64,000 nucleotides of DNA from Pseudomonas fluorescens (GCF_000730425.1 NZ_CP008896.1:5022001-5086000); one strand, 5' to 3'; shown: positions 41,336 through 50,481, numbered from the stretch's first letter. Translations and numbers: made by a program. The notes: generated by a model from the letters alone, not told the origin.

Positions 41336-43759
41336 ATGAAGTCCAGGGCAAAGTCGGCGGCAGGCGGTTCGGTTAAACAGTGGCTGGGAGCCTCCCTTCT
41401 GGCCGCTTCAGGCCTGGCATTATTACCCTTGACCCTTTCGCAAGCGGCGCAGGTGCAAAGCGCAGTCTTCAGCTTTGCACTGCCGGCCAAGCCATTGCCC
41501 CAGGCACTGAGCGATTTCAGCCGTGTGACCGGCATCAGCGTGGTCTACACCGACGAAGCGCCCTACAACCTCAACGCCCCGGCTGTCAGTGGGCAGCTGA
41601 GTGCAGCCCAGGCCATGCAGCGCCTGTTGGGCAACACCGGCTTGACCTTCCGCCAGATCGACGCCCGCACCCTGGCCCTGGAGCCGTTGCCGACCGAAGG
41701 CGCACTCAACCTCGGCGCCACTACCATCAGCGGTGTCAATGCGCCGCCAACCACCAGCTACCAGCCGCCGCCCACCAGTTCGGTGATGCGTTCCCAGGGC
41801 CTGCTGCTGGAAATCCCGCAAACCGTGAACATGGTGCCGGCCCAGGTGATGCGCGACCAGGTGCCGCGCAACCTCGACGATGCCTTGGCCAACATCAGCG
41901 GTATCACCCAGGCCAACACCTTGGGCAGCACCCAGGATGCGGTGATGCTGCGCGGCTTTGGCGACAACCGGAATGGCTCGGTCATGCGCGACGGCATGCC
42001 GGTGGTGCAGGGCCGGGCGCTGAACGAAACCGCCGAGCGCGTCGAAGTACTCAAGGGCCCGGCGTCGTTGCTGTATGGCATCCAGGATCCGGGCGGGGTG
42101 ATCAATATCGTCAGCAAGAAACCCGAGCTGACCTCCACCACCGCCTTGACCGTGCGCGGCTCGACCTATGGCAGTGGCAAGAACGGCAGCGGTGGCAACC
42201 TCGACACCACGGGCCCGATTGGCGACAGCGGCCTGGCTTACCGTTTGATCGTTGACCATCAGGACGAAGATTACTGGCGCAACTTCGGCACCTATCGCGA
42301 AAGCCTGATCGCGCCGTCCCTGGCCTGGTACGGCGACACCACCAAGGTGTTGCTGGCCTACGAGCACCGCGAGTTCCTCTCGCCGTTCGACCGTGGCACG
42401 GCCATCGACCCCAAGACCAACCACCCGCTCGACATCCCCGCCACACGCCGCCTGGACGAGCCTTTCAACAATATGGAAGGCCGCTCCGACCTGTATCGCC
42501 TCGAGGTCGACCACGAGCTGAACGACGACTGGAAGGCCCACTTGGGCTACAGCTGGAACCGCGAAACCTACGACGCCAGCCAGGTGCGGGTGAGCAAGGT
42601 CAACGCCAATGGCACCCTGAACCGCAACATGGACGGTACCCAAGGCGCGCTGACCACCGACCGCTTCACGACCGTCAGCCTCGAAGGCAAGGTGAACGTG
42701 GCCGGCATGCGCCATGATCTGGTGTTCGGCCTGGATGACGAGTACCGCAAAATCTACCGCGCCGACCTGATCCGCCAGGCCAGCCGCAGCGTGTTCAGCT
42801 ACAACGACCCGGTGTATGGCCGCGAAGTGGCGGGTACCACCGTCAGTGCGCCGGACAGCAACCAGACCGACCTGCTGCGCAGCGACTCGGTATTTTTCCA
42901 GGACGCCATCCACCTGACCGACCAGTGGATCCTGGTGGGCGGTGCGCGCTTCCAGGAATACGACCAGTACGCCGGCAAAGGCCGCCCGTTCACGGCCAAC
43001 ACCGACAGCAACGGCCAGAAGTGGGTGCCTCGCGCCGGCCTGGTGTACCGCTACACCGATGAACTGTCGTTCTATGGCAGCTACACCGAATCGTTCAAGC
43101 CCAACTCCACCATCGCGCCGCTGAACAACAAGAGGGTGATCGACGGCAGCATCGCCCCGGAAGAGTCCAAGTCCTGGGAGCTGGGGGCCAAGCTCGATAT
43201 GCCGGGGCGCATAACCGCTAACGTGGCCTTGTTTGATATCCACAAGCGCAACGTGCTGGTGTCGATTGCCGAGGGCGCGACCTCGATCTACAGCGTTGCC
43301 GGCAAGGTACGCTCCCGTGGCCTGGAAATGGACCTGAGCGGGCAGTTGACGGACCAGTGGAGCCTGATCGGCAGCTATGCCTACACCGATGCGCAAGTCA
43401 CCGAAGACCCGGCCTACAAAGGCAAGGGCCTGCAAAACGTGGCGAAGAACTCCGGCTCTGTATCGGCTGTGTATGACTTCGGCACCCTCGTCGGCGGCGA
43501 TCAGCTGCGCGTCGGTGCTGGCGCACGTTATGTCGGCGAGCGGGCCGGCGATGCCCTCAACAGCTTCGACCTGCCGGGCTACACCGTGGCCGATGCGTTT
43601 GCCACCTATGACACCAAGGTCGACGGGCAGAAGGTCAAGTTCCAGCTCAATGTGAAGAACCTGTTTGACCGCACCTACTACACCTCGGCTGTCAGCCGTT
43701 TGTTTGTGTCCATGGGCGATGCCCGCCAGGTGTCGTTGTCCAGCACCCTGGAGTTCTGA
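41336..43759 (+). CDS. TonB-dependent siderophore receptor with signalling domain, FoxA-like
   Basis: 807-residue transducer: signal peptide to about SQAA (residue 37), STN domain (about 45-122, FSFALPAKPLPQALSDFSRVTGISVVYTDEAPY), then the plug (IPQTVNMVPAQVMRDQVPRNLDDALANISGI, RVEVLKGPASLLYGIQDPGGVINIVSKKP) and 22-strand barrel ending in SLSSTLEF. The plug and the GLAYRLIVDHQDEDYWRNFG stretch resemble FoxA ferrioxamine receptors, but the ligand is not proven. The STN domain requires a FecR partner, most simply the one at 39933. Shine-Dalgarno is weak (GGGTTC). Confidence 0.85.
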   Translation: MKSRAKSAAGGSVKQWLGASLLAASGLALLPLTLSQAAQVQSAVFSFALPAKPLPQALSDFSRVTGISVVYTDEAPYNLNAPAVSGQLSAAQAMQRLLGNTGLTFRQIDARTLALEPLPTEGALNLGATTISGVNAPPTTSYQPPPTSSVMRSQGLLLEIPQTVNMVPAQVMRDQVPRNLDDALANISGITQANTLGSTQDAVMLRGFGDNRNGSVMRDGMPVVQGRALNETAERVEVLKGPASLLYGIQDPGGVINIVSKKPELTSTTALTVRGSTYGSGKNGSGGNLDTTGPIGDSGLAYRLIVDHQDEDYWRNFGTYRESLIAPSLAWYGDTTKVLLAYEHREFLSPFDRGTAIDPKTNHPLDIPATRRLDEPFNNMEGRSDLYRLEVDHELNDDWKAHLGYSWNRETYDASQVRVSKVNANGTLNRNMDGTQGALTTDRFTTVSLEGKVNVAGMRHDLVFGLDDEYRKIYRADLIRQASRSVFSYNDPVYGREVAGTTVSAPDSNQTDLLRSDSVFFQDAIHLTDQWILVGGARFQEYDQYAGKGRPFTANTDSNGQKWVPRAGLVYRYTDELSFYGSYTESFKPNSTIAPLNNKRVIDGSIAPEESKSWELGAKLDMPGRITANVALFDIHKRNVLVSIAEGATSIYSVAGKVRSRGLEMDLSGQLTDQWSLIGSYAYTDAQVTEDPAYKGKGLQNVAKNSGSVSAVYDFGTLVGGDQLRVGAGARYVGERAGDALNSFDLPGYTVADAFATYDTKVDGQKVKFQLNVKNLFDRTYYTSAVSRLFVSMGDARQVSLSSTLEF

Positions 43760-43828
43760 TCGTCGGCGATGACGCTGGCGGCTTGAGCTGCTAGCGTTGC
43801 GCTCTTTGATGAATGGCGGGAAGTGTTG

Positions 43829-45283
43829 ATGCAGTTGGGACGATGGAGACACACCCGCGCCATGCTGGTGGGCGTGAGCCTGTTGTTGGCGGGCTGTGCC
43901 ACGCCTTCGAGAACCGGCGAGCAGGCGCTGGACCAGTTACTGGCCGATCCGGCCCTGGCGGGAGCCAGCGTTTCGTTGATGGTGCGCGATGCCCGCAGTG
44001 GCAGCACGCTGTACCAGCACAACCCCCGCACGCGGCTGGTGCCGGCCTCCAGCCTGAAACTGCTGACCACTGCGGCGGCCATGGATGTGCTGGGGCCGCA
44101 GTATCGGTTCTCCACACAGGTGCTGAGCAATGGCAGCCAGCAAGGCGCCCGCCTGATGGGCAACCTGTACCTGCGCGGCCTGGGCGATCCGACTATCCAG
44201 TGGGCGGACTACCAGGCACTGGCGGCGAACCTGGCCGGGCAGGGCATCGCGCAGATCCAGGGCGACCTGGTATTCGATGACAGTTGGTTCGACGCCGAAC
44301 GCCTGGGCGTCGATTGGGCCCATGACGACGAAGACAAGTATTACGGCGCGCAGATTTCCGCGTTGACCGTGTCGCCCAATGCCGATTTTGATGCGGGCAC
44401 CTTGATCGTCACGGCCAAGGCCCCCGTGGCAGCCGGCCAACCGCTGGGCGTCACCCTCAGCCCACCGACCGATTATGTGCAGCTGAGCAATCTGGCGGTC
44501 AGCGGCCCGGGCAACAGCTACGGGCTCAGTCGCCAGCATGGCAGCAACCTGCTGCGCCTGCGTGGCGCCCTGAAGCCGGGGACGCAAAGCCGCCAGTGGG
44601 TTAGCGTGTGGGAGCCGACGCAACTGGTGGCCAATCTGTTTGCCCGGGCCTTGGCGGAGCAGGGGATCAGCGTGCAGGGGCGGCGGGTGATCGGTGGTGT
44701 GAGCCCGCCAGCGGCCACGGTGCTGGCCACACACCAGTCGGCGCCCTTGCAGGCGCTGATCAGGCCCTTGCTCAAACAGTCCAATAACAGCATGGCCGAA
44801 GCGCTGCTCAAGGCCATGGGGCGTCAACAGGCAAATGCGGGCACCGCGGTTGCGGGTGTGGCGGCAGTGGCAGATTTTCTCAAGCGCCAGGGCCTGGACC
44901 CGGCAACGCTGAACCAGGTGGATGGCTCGGGTTTGTCGCGACGTAACCTGGTGTCGGCGCAGAGCTTCACGGACCTGCTGCTGGCCATGGGCAAGCAGCC
45001 GTGGTTCAACGCCTGGTACGACGCGCTGCCCATCGCCGGCCACCCGGATCGGCTGAGCGGCGGCAGCCTGCGTTACCGCCTGCGCGGGACCGCAGCGCAA
45101 AACAACCTGCAGGCCAAGACGGGATCGATGGGTGGGGTGTCTTCGTTGACTGGCTACATCACCGGTGCGGGTGGGCGGCGGTTGGTGTTTTCGATGCTGA
45201 CCAACAACTACGTGGTGGAGGGCAGTCGGATCAAGGCCCTGGAAGATCGGTTGGCGACGGTCCTTGCACAAAGCCCGCTGTAG
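43829..45283 (+). CDS. dacB: Penicillin-binding protein 4-type D-Ala-D-Ala carboxypeptidase, lipoprotein
   Basis: 484-residue S13 peptidase that trims or cleaves peptidoglycan cross-links. Active-site motifs are S74-S-L-K77, S318-N-N320 and K430-T-G432, with the insert domain typical of class C PBPs in between. A lipobox LLAG|C (Cys23) indicates outer- or inner-membrane lipoprotein anchoring instead of the soluble form of E. coli PBP4. The ATG at 43829 is preceded by GGGAAG; in-frame GTG and TTG just upstream are less likely. It lies 69 bases after the receptor, same strand. The TAG stop is supplied by a REP element. Confidence 0.88.
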   Translation: MQLGRWRHTRAMLVGVSLLLAGCATPSRTGEQALDQLLADPALAGASVSLMVRDARSGSTLYQHNPRTRLVPASSLKLLTTAAAMDVLGPQYRFSTQVLSNGSQQGARLMGNLYLRGLGDPTIQWADYQALAANLAGQGIAQIQGDLVFDDSWFDAERLGVDWAHDDEDKYYGAQISALTVSPNADFDAGTLIVTAKAPVAAGQPLGVTLSPPTDYVQLSNLAVSGPGNSYGLSRQHGSNLLRLRGALKPGTQSRQWVSVWEPTQLVANLFARALAEQGISVQGRRVIGGVSPPAATVLATHQSAPLQALIRPLLKQSNNSMAEALLKAMGRQQANAGTAVAGVAAVADFLKRQGLDPATLNQVDGSGLSRRNLVSAQSFTDLLLAMGKQPWFNAWYDALPIAGHPDRLSGGSLRYRLRGTAAQNNLQAKTGSMGGVSSLTGYITGAGGRRLVFSMLTNNYVVEGSRIKALEDRLATVLAQSPL

Positions 45284-45374
45284 GAGCGAGCTCGCGAAGG
45301 TCGTTAACGATAACGCGGGGAATCTGACTTCCCGCGTTGCCCTCAGGTTTTTCGCGAGCAAGCTCGCTCCTACA
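45281..45374. repeat. REP doublet shared by two convergent stop codons
   Basis: TAGGAGCGAGCTCGCGA and TCGCGAGCAAGCTCGCTCCTA flank a core with GTTAACGATAACGCG, the same subfamily as 12803-12899. The first TAG is the stop of dacB and the last CTA is the complement of the AraC stop. Confidence 0.85.
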
Positions 45375-46254
45375 GGGTGTGGGGTTGGAACGCCTGCCGG
45401 TATTCCCCCGGTGTCGCCCCCATCGCCTGGCGGAACCGGTTGGCAAAGTGGCTGGCACTGGAAAACCCGCACGCCAGGGCAATCTCGCCCAACGCCAGTG
45501 ATCCGCTGCGCAACATGGCCTGGGCCCGTGCCAGGCGGCGAGCCAGTACATATTGATGAGGCGGCAGGCCAAAGCTTTCGCGAAACATCCGTGCAAAGTG
45601 ATACTCCGACAACGCACACAACCCCGCCAGTTGCCCCAGGCTGATCGGCTCCGCCAGTTGCTGGTCGATGTATTCCACCAACTGCCGGCGCTGGTGCGCG
45701 GCCAACCCGCCCTTGAGCCGCAAGCCTTCGCGCAGGCCAACCTGGCTGAGCAGGGTGTGGCTGAGCATTTCATGGGCCAGGCTGCTGGTCAGCAGGCGTT
45801 CGGCAGGTTCCTGCCAGTTCAGGCCGATCAACCGGTGAAAGCGCCGGGCCTGCTGCGGGTCTTCCAGGAACGTGCTTTCGCGCAGTTGCAGCGCCCGGGG
45901 TTCGCGGTCCAGCAGGGTGACGCACCCCAAGGCAAACTGCTCCGCGCTGAAATACACATGGGCCAGGCGGATTTCGCCGTTGATCACCCAGGCCGACTGA
46001 TGCTCGGCGGGCAAAATGCACAGTTTGTCGGGGCCGCCCTTGGTGCCGGGCTGGCCACGACGAAATGTCTCGGTGCCACCGCCCACGTAGCAGGACAGGG
46101 TGTGATGGCTGGGGGCCTCGTAGTCCTGGGCGTCATGGTGGTTGCTCCACAAAGCTGCAGACAAGCCGTCACCCAGCTCGGCGCTTAGCTCCAGGCGAGC
46201 GTTGGGCGAGCGGTTGAGGGCTTGAAAGACTTGCAGGGTTTCCAGGGTTGGCAT
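45370..46254 (-). CDS. AraC-family regulator
   Basis: 294-residue regulator. An N-terminal cupin-like sensor occupies about 1-150. The C-terminal double helix-turn-helix (about 190-290) contains ISLGQLAGLCALSEYHFARMFRESFGLPPHQYVLARRLARAQ and LGEIALACGFSSASHFANRFRQAMGATPGEYR. Divergent from the EamA exporter gene across 138 bases and so probably its regulator. The last codons lie in a REP element, giving a short repeat-encoded tail. Confidence 0.88.
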   Translation of the reverse strand: MPTLETLQVFQALNRSPNARLELSAELGDGLSAALWSNHHDAQDYEAPSHHTLSCYVGGGTETFRRGQPGTKGGPDKLCILPAEHQSAWVINGEIRLAHVYFSAEQFALGCVTLLDREPRALQLRESTFLEDPQQARRFHRLIGLNWQEPAERLLTSSLAHEMLSHTLLSQVGLREGLRLKGGLAAHQRRQLVEYIDQQLAEPISLGQLAGLCALSEYHFARMFRESFGLPPHQYVLARRLARAQAMLRSGSLALGEIALACGFSSASHFANRFRQAMGATPGEYRQAFQPHTL

Positions 46255-46392
46255 AGTTCGTTCTCATCGACGCCTTGCATCCTACTCCCGGCGACGGGGG
46301 CTGTGATCCCTCGGGCCGACAAAAGCGCAAGAATCTGCAAGTGCCTGGCAGCCGGACAGGGCCACACTGTGGCTCAACCACCGGAGTGCGCC

Positions 46393-47292
46393 ATGAACCT
46401 ATCCCTGTACTTATTGACCGTGCTGATCTGGGGCACGACCTGGATTGCCCTCAAATGGCAGTTGGGCGTGGTGGCGATTCCGGTTTCCATCGTCTATCGC
46501 TTCGGCCTGGCGGCGTTGGTGCTGTTTGTGTTGCTGCTGCTCAGCCGTAAATTGCAGGTCATGAACCGCCGTGGGCACCTGATCTGCCTGGCGCAGGGCT
46601 TGTGTCTGTTTTGCGTGAACTTCATGTGCTTCCTCACGGCCAGCCAGTGGATCCCCAGTGGCCTGGTGGCCGTGGTGTTCTCCACCGCGACGTTGTGGAA
46701 TGCGCTGAATGCCCGGGTGTTCTTCGGCCAGAAAGTCGCCCGCAATGTATTGCTGGGCGGTGGCCTCGGTTTGCTGGGCCTGGGCTTGCTGTTCTGGCCG
46801 GAACTGGTCGGGCATACCGCCAGCCCCGAGACGCTGTTGGGCCTGGGCCTGGCGTTGTTGGGGACGATGTGTTTCTCGGCGGGCAACATGCTGTCGAGCC
46901 TGCAACAGAAAGCCGGGCTGCGGCCCTTGACCACCAATGCCTGGGGCATGGCTTACGGCGCGTCGATGCTGGCGCTGTACTGCGTGATCCAGGGCATTCC
47001 ATTTGATATGGAATGGAACACCCGCTATATCGGCTCGTTGTTGTATCTGGTGATCCCGGGCTCGGTGATCGGCTTTACCGCGTACCTGACCCTGGTTGGC
47101 CGCATGGGCCCGGAGCGGGCGGCGTATTGCACGGTGTTGTTCCCGGTGGTGGCGCTGAACGTGTCGGCGCTGGTCGAGGGCTACCAGTGGACGGCTCCGG
47201 CGTTGGCCGGGTTGGTGCTGGTGATGCTGGGGAATGTGTTGGTGTTCCGTAAGCCCGCAAGTGCCCGCCTGTCAGCGCTGAAACCCGCGTGA
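46393..47292 (+). CDS. EamA/DMT-family transporter
   Basis: 299-residue inner-membrane protein with ten helices in two EamA repeats. The first begins YLLTVLIWGTTWIALKWQLG; the second begins LGLALLGTMCFSAGNMLSSLQQK and ends VALNVSALVEGYQWTAPALAGLVLVMLGNVLVF. Members export amino acids, metabolites or drugs; the substrate cannot be told. CCGGAG precedes the ATG. Controlled probably by the divergent AraC protein. Confidence 0.88.
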   Translation: MNLSLYLLTVLIWGTTWIALKWQLGVVAIPVSIVYRFGLAALVLFVLLLLSRKLQVMNRRGHLICLAQGLCLFCVNFMCFLTASQWIPSGLVAVVFSTATLWNALNARVFFGQKVARNVLLGGGLGLLGLGLLFWPELVGHTASPETLLGLGLALLGTMCFSAGNMLSSLQQKAGLRPLTTNAWGMAYGASMLALYCVIQGIPFDMEWNTRYIGSLLYLVIPGSVIGFTAYLTLVGRMGPERAAYCTVLFPVVALNVSALVEGYQWTAPALAGLVLVMLGNVLVFRKPASARLSALKPA

Positions 47293-47294
47293 CC

Positions 47295-47381
47295 CTGTAG
47301 GCGCCGGCTTGCCGGCGATGAGGCCCTAAGGTTTGTGCTGAGCTTTCGGATGCCATCGCCGGCAAGCCGGCGCCTACAGGG
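47295..47381. repeat. REP doublet (GGCGCCGGCTTGCCGGCGA class)
   Basis: CTGTAGGCGCCGGCTTGCCG and GCCGGCAAGCCGGCGCCTAC flank 40 bases between the convergent transporter and NorR-type genes. Confidence 0.85.
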
Positions 47382-47383
47382 GG

Positions 47384-48925
47384 TTATTTCAGGCCCAGGC
47401 GCTTGGCCATGCGCCCCAGGTTGGCGCGGTCCAGGCCCAGTTCACGGGCGGCGCTGGCCCAGTTGTGCTGGTGGCGCTCCAGGCAGGCACCGATGACTTG
47501 CCGCTGATAGTGTTCGGTGGCCTGGCGCAGGTCGCCAGTCACTATCGCGATCTCGGCAGGCTCTTCTATCAGCGGTGCATACTCGTTGGGCAGGTCCAGG
47601 TCCTTGGCGCCAAGGCTGAGGATCTTCGGCCGTTCCCGGCAATTGCCCAGGGCTTTCAACGCGCTGCGGCCGATCAAGTGTTCCAGTTCGCGCACATTCC
47701 CGGGCCAGCCATAAGCCAGCAACGCCGCCTGGGCATCACTGGTCAGGCGCAGGCTGCCCAGGCCCATGCGTGAGCGGTTCTGCTCAAGGAAGAAACCTGC
47801 CAGCAGCAACACATCGCGCCCGCGTTCACGCAAGGCCGGGACTTGCAGCGGGTACACGCTCAGGCGGTGATAGAAGTCGGCGCGGTAACGGCCATTGCGC
47901 ACTTCTTCAGCCAGGTCGCGGTTGGTGGCGGCGATCAGGCGCACGTCCACTTGATGTTCCTTGTCCGAGCCCAGCCGCTGCAACTGCCCGCTTTGCAAAA
48001 CCCGCAACAGCTTGGCCTGGACTGTCAGCGACAATTCGCCCACTTCATCGAGGAACAAGGTGCCGCCATTGGCCAGTTCGAACTTGCCCCGCCGTTCATT
48101 CAGCGCACCGGTAAACGCGCCGCGCACGTGGCCGAACAGCTCGCTCTCCACCAGGGTTTCTGGCAAGGCTGCGCAGTTGAGGCTGATCAGCGGTTTCTCT
48201 GAGCGGGGCGAGGCGGAGTGGATGGCCTGGGCCACCAGTTCCTTGCCGACCCCGGTTTCGCCGGTGATCAACACGGTCAGGTCGCTGCCGCCCACCAGTT
48301 TGATTTCTTCCACCAGGCGCTTGTGGGTCTTGCTCTGGCCGATCATTTCCTTGTGCTGCTGGCCGCTGGCCTGGCGATAGATTTCTGCGCGCTGGTGCTC
48401 GTCCTCGGCCCGCAAGGCCAGGTGCTCGATGCGTTCGGCCACATTGACCGTGGCGGCGGCGAGGCTGGCAAAGGCCTGCAAGGCATCCAGCTCGACGCGC
48501 TCGAAGCGTTCGGTGTCCAGGGCATCCAGGGTCAGCAGGCCCCAGGGGCGATCGTCGACAAACAGCGGGCAGCCCATGCAGTCGTGGACTTCGAGATGCC
48601 CGTGCAGGCCATCGACCAAACCGTCGTAGGGGTCGGGCAGTTCGCTGTCGCTGTCGAAGCGGGTCGGGCCGGGGCCACTGAGCAGCACTTCAAAGCGCGG
48701 GTGCTCGCTGATCTTGAAGCGCCGGCCCAAGGTATCCGGGCTCAAGCCATCCACCGCCAGTGGCACCAGCCACTCGCCGTCCAGGCGCAACAGGGCAGCG
48801 GCGTCGCAGGGCAACAGGGTACGCATGGCTTGCAGCAGGCGCCGGTAGCGCTCGCCTTCTGGCAGTTCGCGGGACAGGTCGGCCACCAGCGGCAGCAGGG
48901 TGGTGAGCAGGGAATGTGCAGTCAT
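47384..48925 (-). CDS. fhpR: Nitric oxide-responsive sigma-54 activator NorR/FhpR
   Basis: 513-residue bacterial enhancer-binding protein. The N-terminal GAF domain (about 20-175) binds a non-haem iron that senses nitric oxide. The AAA+ domain (about 190-430) has Walker A GETGVGKE, the sigma-54 contact GAFTGA and Walker B GTLFLDEVGE. A Fis-type helix-turn-helix is at the end (NWASAARELGLDRANLGRMAKRLG). It activates the divergent flavohaemoglobin gene in pseudomonads. AAGGAG precedes the ATG. One of its own GTCA-N3-TGAC boxes overlaps its start codon, which suggests negative autoregulation. Confidence 0.93.
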   Translation of the reverse strand: MTAHSLLTTLLPLVADLSRELPEGERYRRLLQAMRTLLPCDAAALLRLDGEWLVPLAVDGLSPDTLGRRFKISEHPRFEVLLSGPGPTRFDSDSELPDPYDGLVDGLHGHLEVHDCMGCPLFVDDRPWGLLTLDALDTERFERVELDALQAFASLAAATVNVAERIEHLALRAEDEHQRAEIYRQASGQQHKEMIGQSKTHKRLVEEIKLVGGSDLTVLITGETGVGKELVAQAIHSASPRSEKPLISLNCAALPETLVESELFGHVRGAFTGALNERRGKFELANGGTLFLDEVGELSLTVQAKLLRVLQSGQLQRLGSDKEHQVDVRLIAATNRDLAEEVRNGRYRADFYHRLSVYPLQVPALRERGRDVLLLAGFFLEQNRSRMGLGSLRLTSDAQAALLAYGWPGNVRELEHLIGRSALKALGNCRERPKILSLGAKDLDLPNEYAPLIEEPAEIAIVTGDLRQATEHYQRQVIGACLERHQHNWASAARELGLDRANLGRMAKRLGLK

Positions 48926-48976
48926 AATGACTCCTTGTAGTCCTTGTGACTATACGATGTAGGAAGTCATTTTGAC
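48921..48976 (+). promoter_or_regulatory. Three NorR/FhpR binding boxes
   Basis: GTCATAATGAC (48921-48931), GTCCTTGTGAC (48940-48950) and GTCATTTTGAC (48966-48976) each match GT-N7-AC, with the first and third being perfect GTCA-N3-TGAC. They lie 40-100 bases upstream of a sigma-54 promoter, the expected enhancer position. Confidence 0.85.
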
Positions 48977-49017
48977 TATTTTTTAATTAAGTGACTGATA
49001 AATAAGGAGTTATTAAT

Positions 49018-49033
49018 TGGCATGAATACTGAT
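49018..49033 (+). promoter_or_regulatory. Sigma-54 (-24/-12) promoter of hmp
   Basis: TTGGCATG-AATA-CTGAT matches the conserved GG and GA/GC dinucleotides at the right spacing; the -12 element is imperfect. 48 bases before the hmp ATG. Confidence 0.65.
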
Positions 49034-49080
49034 TGTCATAGGGTAGTTATTCAGAAGCCCAAAAAGCTCAGGAGTCTCCC

Positions 49081-50262
49081 ATGCTTAGCGTTCAAGACCG
49101 TGCCATCGTCAAGTCCACTGTGCCGCTGCTGGAAAGTGGTGGCGAAGCCCTGATCACCCACTTCTACCGCATGATGCTGTCCGAATACCCCGAGGTGCGC
49201 CCGCTGTTCAACCAGGCCCACCAGGCCAGCGGCGACCAGCCCCGCGCCCTGGCCAACGGCGTGCTGATGTACGCCCGGCATATTGACCAGTTGGATCAGT
49301 TGGGCGACCTGGTGGCCAAGATCATCAACAAGCACGTGGCCCTGCAAATCCTGCCGGAACACTACCCGATTGTCGGCAGTTGCCTGCTGCGGGCGATTTC
49401 CGAGGTGCTGGGCGACGAAATCGCCACCCCTGAAGTGATGAGCGCATGGGGCGCGGCCTATGGCCAACTGGCGGATATCCTGATCGGTGCCGAGAGCGCC
49501 ATCTACGATGAAAAAGCCCAGGCCGTTGGCGGCTGGCGGGGGGCGCGGCCGTTTATGCTGGTCAAGCGCGTGGAAGAGAGCAATGAAATTGTCTCCTTGT
49601 ACTTTGCTCCTGTGGACAACGGCCCGATCCTCGCTGCCGAGCCCGGCCAGTACATCGGTATGAAAGTGATCCTCAACGGCGAAGAAGTGCGCCGTAACTA
49701 TTCATTGTCGGCGCGCACGGATTCGGGCCTGTACCGCATCAGCGTCAAGCGCGAAGCGGGCGGGCGGGTGTCCAATTACCTGCATGACCAGATGCACGTG
49801 GGCGCGAGCATCGACCTGTTCCCACCATCGGGGGAATTCATCCTGGTGCCGAGCGACAAACCCCTGGTGCTGATCAGTGGCGGCGTGGGCATCACGCCAA
49901 CCCTGCCGATGCTGGAAGCCGCTCTGGCGACCGAGCGTCCGGTGCACTTTATCCATTGCGCGCGCAATGGCGGTGTTCACGCGTTTCGCGACTGGGTCGA
50001 TGCCCTGGCTGCGCGTCATCCGCAATTGAAGCGCTTCTACTGCTATGCCGAGGATGATGGCATCAGCCCTGCGGCGGACAAGCTCGGCATGCTGACCCAG
50101 GAGCAACTGGCCGCGTGGTTGCCTGAGGAGCGTGACGTGGATGCCTACTTCCTCGGGCCGAAGGGCTTTATGAGTGCGATCAAGCGTCACCTCAAGGCCC
50201 TCGGCGTGCCTGAAAAGCAGAGCCGGTATGAGTTCTTCGGGCCTGCGGCGGCGCTGGAGTAA
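49081..50262 (+). CDS. hmp: Flavohaemoglobin, nitric oxide dioxygenase
   Basis: 393-residue enzyme (Fhp in pseudomonads) oxidising nitric oxide to nitrate with O2 and NAD(P)H. The globin domain is at 1-138 with distal Tyr29 and proximal His85 (NKHVALQI). The FAD domain at about 150-255 has RRNYSLSA, and the NAD domain at 260-393 has LISGGVGITPTLPML and a C-terminal EFFGP. All catalytic motifs are intact. Controlled by divergent fhpR through sigma-54. GGAG precedes the ATG. Confidence 0.97.
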   Translation: MLSVQDRAIVKSTVPLLESGGEALITHFYRMMLSEYPEVRPLFNQAHQASGDQPRALANGVLMYARHIDQLDQLGDLVAKIINKHVALQILPEHYPIVGSCLLRAISEVLGDEIATPEVMSAWGAAYGQLADILIGAESAIYDEKAQAVGGWRGARPFMLVKRVEESNEIVSLYFAPVDNGPILAAEPGQYIGMKVILNGEEVRRNYSLSARTDSGLYRISVKREAGGRVSNYLHDQMHVGASIDLFPPSGEFILVPSDKPLVLISGGVGITPTLPMLEAALATERPVHFIHCARNGGVHAFRDWVDALAARHPQLKRFYCYAEDDGISPAADKLGMLTQEQLAAWLPEERDVDAYFLGPKGFMSAIKRHLKALGVPEKQSRYEFFGPAAALE

Positions 50263-50279
50263 CCTCTCTCACCTGTCCC

Positions 50280-50363
50280 TGTAGGAGCCGGCTTGCCGGC
50301 GATGGCACCCGCAAGAACACAGCCGTTCTTGCGGGCCTCATCGCCGGCAAGCCGGCTCCTACA
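50280..50363. repeat. REP doublet (GAGCCGGCTTGCCGGCGA class)
   Basis: TGTAGGAGCCGGCTTGCCGG and CCGGCAAGCCGGCTCCTACA flank about 40 bases after hmp. Confidence 0.85.
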
Positions 50364-50481
50364 TTAATGTGTGGTTAACCCGGCCCTGTCTAACATCCCC
50401 CTGCCTACTGCTAAATTTTCACCTCCTGCGTGTAAACTTGCGGCCATTGGCACAACCATCATTAGGCAAAGGGAAACGGGG

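Noticed and set aside
41423..43852. 809-codon frame antisense to the siderophore receptor
   Set aside because: Shadow frame; the plus strand encodes a full receptor with STN, plug and barrel motifs.
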